Part shown: positions 58,495 to 64,000 of the stretch, piece after piece
Layout: each line of letters starts with the position of its first letter
Numbering within the stretch: the first letter of the stretch is position 1
NCBI RefSeq assembly: GCF_021869535.1
Contig: NW_026262593.1
Coordinates: 73,660,822 to 73,724,821, forward strand
Direction: 5' to 3'
Origin: Mytilus californianus
Taxonomy: Eukaryota > Mollusca > Bivalvia > Mytilida > Mytilidae
Length of the DNA stretch: 64,000 nt
The notes under the pieces: model-generated
The model's database searches: none
What the model was told of the DNA's origin: nothing
Seen by the model: the letters and a program-made list of their open reading frames with translations, nothing else
Translations under genes and position numbers: made by a program

Positions 58495-59251
58495 AAAGCT
58501 TGAAGAAAATCCACCCGACCTACCACTAAGCTGACGTGTTCTTTCCCCACCACTGTTATGCTGTAAATAATGGGTGATCTTTCTCCACTATTTTGTCTGC
58601 CGTAGAACTGATTGGGAGAACCTCCATGTACAGGTGGTGAAGGCTCATTCTGACGCTGGTACTGGTATTGATCAGGGGAACCAGTCATGTAAGATGGAGA
58701 ATTGCTAGAAGGTCTATTGTACATATCTGATGATGATCCTCGTATATTTGGTTTAGCGTAAATTGGTTGTTCCTGAGGAACAGGAGAAGAATCGCTATAA
58801 GCAGATTGTATCGATTCAATGTTAGCGTAGTTGCTTTTCGGTTGAAAGACTATTGGTAAATTTTCAGAATAGTTTCTCTGCCTTTCGTCCACCTGATAGG
58901 GACTGCTAACAGGAGATTCCGTCCTGTAAACAACTTCTGTTCTTGGTTTAGACTGGTATCCTCCAGAAGAAGGAGAATACTGGTTCCCTCCATAAGATCC
59001 ACTTTGTGAGTTGTATGTCGACTGCTGATTGTAGTCTGTTGCAATGTGGATTGGTGGCGTGACATCTCTTCCTTAATATCCTGTGGATGCTTGAGGAGGG
59101 GGAGGGAGCTCATCATGTACTTCCTGGTAACCATAACCCCTCCCGGTGTCAGGGGGTAGTGGTGGGAAGTTTTGTTCCTCTACATATGCTGTCTGAGGTG
59201 GAGGAGGTAGAACGTCTTCAGTTCTCCTGAACTGTCTGTAGGTACTGCCTC
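58495..59251 (-). pseudogene. ZYX: Zyxin/LPP-family second coding exon (copy 2, broken)
   Basis: Aligns base for base with the intact exon 1800-2560. Codon 99 (Glu in copy 1) is TAA at 59075-59073. A 4-bp loss near 58560 shifts the frame in the last ~28 residues. All three EVH1-binding cores are damaged: the first reads DVLPPPP, the second NFPPLPP and the third ELPPPP. Splice sites remain (TTTTACAG acceptor, GTAAGT donor). Skipping this exon would not restore the frame, since it enters in phase 1 and leaves in phase 0. This copy therefore cannot make a full zyxin-like protein. Confidence 0.82.
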
Positions 59252-60905
59252 CTGTAAAATGTCAAAAGGTTTTTCGTACATATAAGGCACAAAACAATTT
59301 CCTTAAATCACATATTTTTTCCAGAGATTAATGAGAAAGTATGAGTTATTTATCTTATATCAATCACTACAGTCTTAAACTTGCAGTGAGGTGAGAGTTT
59401 TTTTGCTCCGTGTTGAATGCCTTACTGTGACTTTTAGATGAAGAACAGCAATAAAAGCGCTGTTCCTTTGCTTTTTGTGTGTTTTTTGCTGTGCATGTAC
59501 TGATTTTGTGTCATGGATAGATACCCCATATACTTTGTTTTTCTAGTATCAATAACAAAATGACAAGATCATGACATCAGAATTAAGATTGGCAAATAAA
59601 GAGGCTTATATGAAGCTTTTTACTGAAGAACAGAACTGACATTCTATTATCTCCCTTATATTGTGGGTTCTATTTTTTTTTCGTGGGTGCCAATTTTCAT
59701 GAATTGAGGAAAATTCAAATTTTCATGGATATTTGATTTTGTAGATTTGCTTAAGTCTGTACACTAGCCTATAGAAAATGTGTTCTTCACTGAACATTGA
59801 AATTCATGTTTTACCTATACCTACGAAATCAATGAAAATTGGTATCGCACGAATAATAATGAATCTACAGTATTCTCCTTTATTTTCAGTGCCTTTTTTC
59901 CGCAATGTATTAAATGACCAACACTTTTAAAAGCCATTCCTGAATTTCCTGTCAACTGAAAAATTAAAAGCAATGGAAAACTTATTAATATACTTTAGTT
60001 GAACATGATACATTAGCTAAATTAGGAAAAAAAAACCAGATCAGTTAATATGAAAATGATTCATATCAAAAAGCGAAAATACTTTTTTATCCTCTTTGTA
60101 CCTCTTTACTTATTAACCTGTTGGTACATAGTCCCTTTCTGCAATCATGTCTTGATTGCTCTAGCCTCAAAGACTTTTGTTTTAAAATTAAGATGTTTGA
60201 AGATTGGTCAACTGGAATGAAAGTAAAGTAATGGAAAACACAGATTGATAATTGTATTGAATATTTTCATATTTTTTTACATGTACATGTAGTCTGAAAG
60301 GCTTTCATGATGCTAAGATTTTTTCAATAACCAGATGAGAATGGTGTTGGTAATGCTAGAACTTGTTTCATGTACTCTTGCCTTTACATTTTGTACCATG
60401 TTTTATGTTTTGTAATGCCAGGTTTTTTTTTAAAGATTCCTACACTGTTATCTATTTTGCTCCTTGTTGAAGGTCAAACATGTACAGTGAGTCTGAACTA
60501 TAGTAGTTTACTCCCAAATGCTTTGGTCATGTGAGACTCATTGATAATCATACAATGGTTTAGGTTGGCAACTGTTAAAACGTTTAAACCCCCTGCATTT
60601 GTATGCACCTGTCCTAAGTCAGGAGCCTGTTCAGTGGTTGTTGTTTGTTGATGTGGTTCATAAGTGTTTCTCGTTTCTTATTTAGATTAGACCGTTGGTT
60701 TTCCTGTTTGAATTGTTTTACGCTAGTCATTTTGGGGCCCTTTATAGCTTGCTGTTCGGTGTGAGCCAAGGCTCCGTGTTGGAGGCTGTACTTTGACCTA
60801 TAATTGTTTACTTTTTACACATTGTGACTTGGATGGAGAGATATCTCATTGGCACTCATACCACATCTTCTAATTTCTATATATATATCGTTATTTTTAT
60901 ATTAC
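59252..60905 (-). other. Intron 1 of zyxin-like copy 2
   Basis: 1654 bp versus 468 bp in copy 1. Extra DNA at ~59380-59570 and ~59830-60890 includes two family A copies (60420-60570 and 60600-60895). A shortened family A remnant sits at 2925-3025 in copy 1. Confidence 0.65.
60600..60895 (+). repeat. Dispersed repeat family A, full-length example
   Basis: Starts CACCTGTCCTAAGTCAGGAG and ends GGCACTCATACCACATCTTC followed by a T/A-rich tail; the most complete copy seen. Confidence 0.75.
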
Positions 60906-61023
60906 CTGGTCTGAATGGCTTGGGTGATGAGTTTTGTACTTTTGGTTTGGGTGCTACAGCTGGTGGTGCCTTCTTTTGAGGGTCTGATATGATCAGCTGA
61001 CGAAGCTGTCCGTCCAAAGACAT
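60906..61023 (-). CDS. ZYX: Zyxin/LPP-family first coding exon (copy 2)
   Basis: ATG at 61023-61021, 39 residues beginning MSLDGQLRQLIISDP, donor CCAG/GTAAT, upstream AG acceptor at 61048-61049. It keeps its frame and splice sites, and seven of its eight differences from copy 1 leave the protein unchanged or occur together in codon 7, so it shows the older constraint despite the broken next exon. Confidence 0.75.
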
Positions 61024-61049
61024 TCTGGCTGTGAAGAAGTACCAAACCT

Positions 61050-64000
61050 AAAAAAATTTAAAGTTAAACGTACACCGGTATTAAATTTTTGTTAAATTTT
61101 CTGAGAGTGTCCTACATATCCTATGATCATTGAAATTGGGTTTCTTTTATTTCTTTAGAACTATATCTAGGCAAACAACAACAAGAAGCAAACATTCAGA
61201 GTCCTTGAAAAGTGGTCGTCCAAAGACCTGTTTTAACCTGACACCTGACCATGGACTGACACAATGTTAGACTTCTTGGTACATGTATTTTGCAATAGAA
61301 ATAATAGTGAGAATCTGCAGATTTCTTCAAGGACCAACAGGGAAAAAAAACTTTGAAACTTGTATACTGCTCCTTTACCATGTTTACTGGACCTTTAGCA
61401 AATGTTTAGCCTTCAAAAAGCCTGGAGTATACTGTAAGATGGAGTTGATTACTGTAAACCAACTAATTTTTTCGAGCGATTTATTTTCGTGACTTTCGCA
61501 AATAGAAAAATAACCGTATTTAAATCGTCGCAAATATGTGAAACTTGGATCTTACCTTATATAAATATATCAAGAAAATGAGAAGTTGAGAAAATAAATC
61601 ACTGTTAATTGTCTAGAAAGAACTTTATGCGACATACACTAACAGAATGCGCAAAAATAAGGTGGTTTATAGTATTCACAGATAAGGTGGTTGCTTGTTG
61701 GGTACATGTATGTACTCAAGAATATTTTCATGTACATCATCATATATTCTAAAGTTATCATTTTATAGTTTGATTGAGTACTATAATCTACATGTATGAT
61801 TAAATTCTCATTTTGAACCAGGTGTTTTAACTGAATTATTAAAGGGACACAATAGAGTGTGTGAAACTTAACATAAAAAACGACTCTTTATCATGTATAA
61901 CAAAATTTGAAAATGGACACTTTATGTTCCTAATTAGTCTTAAAATTAACCTTTTTACATGTTCTCATAATGTTTTTTTTTTAAATAATAAGTAGTCTGA
62001 TTGATGCTTTATTTCGCTTTTTTAACAGTTTTTCAACAGAAACAAGGGATACTCTCTACACTGTGTTTCCCTAGAAATTTTTTAAAGCATGGTGGGGTCC
62101 ATTGGTGAATTTTAAGGATGGTGCGCATACTCATAAGTAGTGTGTCACGCAACCGAACAGACCACAAAAAATGCATAGGAATCAGGACTAGTCCAACCAA
62201 CGACACCTATGACCTACTTGAAAATTTAACCAATAAGACATCAAATTTATGACACCTCAACTAATTTGAGTTCCTTTCGTGCCTTTTAATAAGCTTGTTT
62301 ATTTCTATCATTTTTCAGTTACAACTCATAATTCTAGAAAGTAAGTGACTCGCTTCCAAAATTCGAACTCTGTCCGCAAGTTTTGGTTTCTAGCATTGTG
62401 TATGAGTTTTAAAAAAATTGCATGAAGCAAACACAAGTTCGAGTGTGGAAACAAATATGGGATGGACAGATGGACAGAAAGACTGATGGTCAAAGGTAAC
62501 ACTTAATAACCCTGTTGTCTACGGCAGGGGCATTAAAACAGATATATGTATATAACAGTCTATTATTTGTTTATTGCATGCAAATGCTTTCAAGTTGTTA
62601 TAAGCATGATAAGCACAAAAGTGGACCAGGTTGTCTTTCATACTTGTTAGTGTTTTCTTTATAAGTGGTCTTAGTTGCCTTTCAAACTAGTCTGACTTGT
62701 CATGTGCTAACTGTCCCTCTACATAGTACGATTCGTAGGCAGGGCATACATGTATTATTTAATAGGGTTTCAGCTAGGATTTTGAGGGCTTTAGTCATTT
62801 TTGCGCAAGATGAAAATCAATCTTTTTTGGGTAAAAGCAAAGGACCAGAGATATGTATTACTATCTATACATCTTTGAAGGACTTAGGCATGCTCAGGCA
62901 GTTATTGCTATTTCACTGCATAATCATTTTCCTTGTAAAAACGGTCAAATCGATATTTGGAATTCATTTCTATAAACTTGGACTTGTACAAATCCTTGTT
63001 GGAACGATTGTAATTATGATGGTCAATAATTTATGAGGTTTATTAATTAACGGATTAGTGACCCATCTGATGACGTCTAGCGGATTACCTGTAATCACAA
63101 CTTATAACACCTGTTGTAAAAATTAATAAGATGAGGGTCATAAACTTGTCAAAAACATGAAGACAGGTAGAGTCATAGTATTTTCATGCGAAAATATTTT
63201 TACACTTTTTTAAAATTTAAATGACGAAATTTTTGAAAAACTTTCGTCATTTTGAAAACCTTTTCGTAAATGACGAGCGCTAGCAAAATCACATGATTTA
63301 TATATAATTCACTTTTATTCATTGCAAGTGAATGGGACGGAATTGTGTTATTGAAACCATGTTTAGACAGAGTAACTCTATCATATTTAGGATGGGAGAG
63401 TAGCAGACACAGAGTTACGTTATCTAATTATCAGATGATGGGAAAGCAGAAAGTAAGGACATAGGATAATGAAGGAACTTAGTTGGGCTCGTAGGGACAG
63501 AGTCTATTCTTTTTAGTCATCCATATTGTGTTACACCTTAAAAAACATACATCAATTTTGCATGGCTTGGCACAATATTCACAACTTATTTTACAAATGA
63601 GCAATTTGTGTCCAAATTATTCACAGAATATTGGTAATAATATTAATAATAATACAATTACATGTACATGATGTAAACCTGTCCATCATATTTAAAATTC
63701 GTACAAATTTCGTTCCATGCGGGAACTGTTCTAAAACAAAAGCCATCCCCTACTTGTGAGTATTACTTTCTCCAAGATCTGCCAATATAAGACTTTACCG
63801 GTATAAAATATACTTTTCGTTTGCTTGATACTGACAGTTAAACACACAACTTCTCCCTTTTTAGCCTCATCAAAACTTAGTCAGTTTAATCTTAAAAACT
63901 TACTAACTGCTGAAATATTTTAGTGGTAAATTATATATCTAGCGGTTTCCTACTGGTAAAAACGTCGCCAATCAAAGAAATTCGCTTTAAAGAGTGGATC
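61050..64000. other. Upstream flank of zyxin-like copy 2
   Basis: Non-coding; matches 3170-7460 with indels. No 5' exon or promoter could be placed. The open frame at 62665-63036 has no domain and lies in DNA whose copy-1 counterpart lacks it. Confidence 0.55.

Larger units (their letters stand above)
58390..64000. repeat. Segmental duplication, copy 2
   Basis: Counterpart of 1690-7460 in the same orientation; continues beyond the right edge. It lacks the 954-bp and ~985-bp blocks of copy 1 and has a longer exon 1-exon 2 intron carrying family A sequence that is shortened in copy 1. Confidence 0.85.

Noticed and set aside
62665..63036. 123-residue plus-strand frame
   Set aside because: No domain, and not preserved in the copy-1 counterpart.
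1..64000. tRNA or rRNA genes
   Set aside because: No GGTTCGAAtCC-type B box with acceptor-stem pairing and no rRNA core motif was found by eye.

Overview
This window is animal (metazoan) nuclear DNA, most likely from a bivalve mollusc and quite possibly a mussel (Mytilidae). The reasons are very AT-rich non-coding DNA, genes split into small exons with GT/AG borders, many short repeat families, one RING-less B-box/NHL gene with relics beside it, and a DZIP3-type HEPN/NHL gene, a family known to be expanded in bivalves. No bacterial gene organisation, CRISPR array, rRNA or convincing tRNA was seen. The taxon is an inference from family resemblance, not from a search.

Layout. (1) 0-1.4 kb: a ~160-bp satellite with an alternating two-unit order. 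(2) 1.7-7.5 kb: segmental-duplication copy 1, with the two 5' coding exons of a zyxin/LPP-family gene on the minus strand (three FPPPP EVH1-binding motifs) and its upstream flank, which carries a 954-bp foldback element. (3) 8.9-14.2 kb: repeat-dense block, with a 49-bp minisatellite duplicated as a larger unit and a 21-bp-unit repeat present in inverted orientation 2.7 kb apart. (4) 14.2-21.2 kb: no gene seen. (5) 21.2-27.2 kb: B-box/coiled-coil/NHL locus, with one nearly complete minus-strand gene broken by one in-frame stop, and three relics in both orientations. (6) 31.3-51.3 kb: a plus-strand, multi-exon HEPN/NHL gene. Every internal exon starts and ends in phase 1; one HEPN exon keeps the Rx4H motif and an upstream HEPN-like exon has lost it. 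(7) 52.5-61.0 kb: copy 2 of the zyxin-like gene, decayed by a premature stop and a frameshift in its second exon and with all three FPPPP motifs damaged, plus a pre-LIM exon and a first LIM half-domain exon. Copy 2 flank runs on to the window end.

How it fits together. The zyxin-like duplication brackets about 50 kb that holds immune-type genes (B-box/NHL and HEPN/NHL). The strongest biological item is the HEPN/NHL gene: an apparently catalytic HEPN RNase-type domain, a linker with two related ETD-containing modules, and a C-terminal beta-propeller, all on interchangeable phase 1-1 exons. The clearest evolutionary items are empty/filled insertion sites for two mobile elements, visible by comparing internal duplicates. 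A false (haplotype) duplication in the assembly remains possible for the zyxin-like copies. Exon models rest on splice motifs, phase agreement and domain content read by eye; no alignment or transcript was available.
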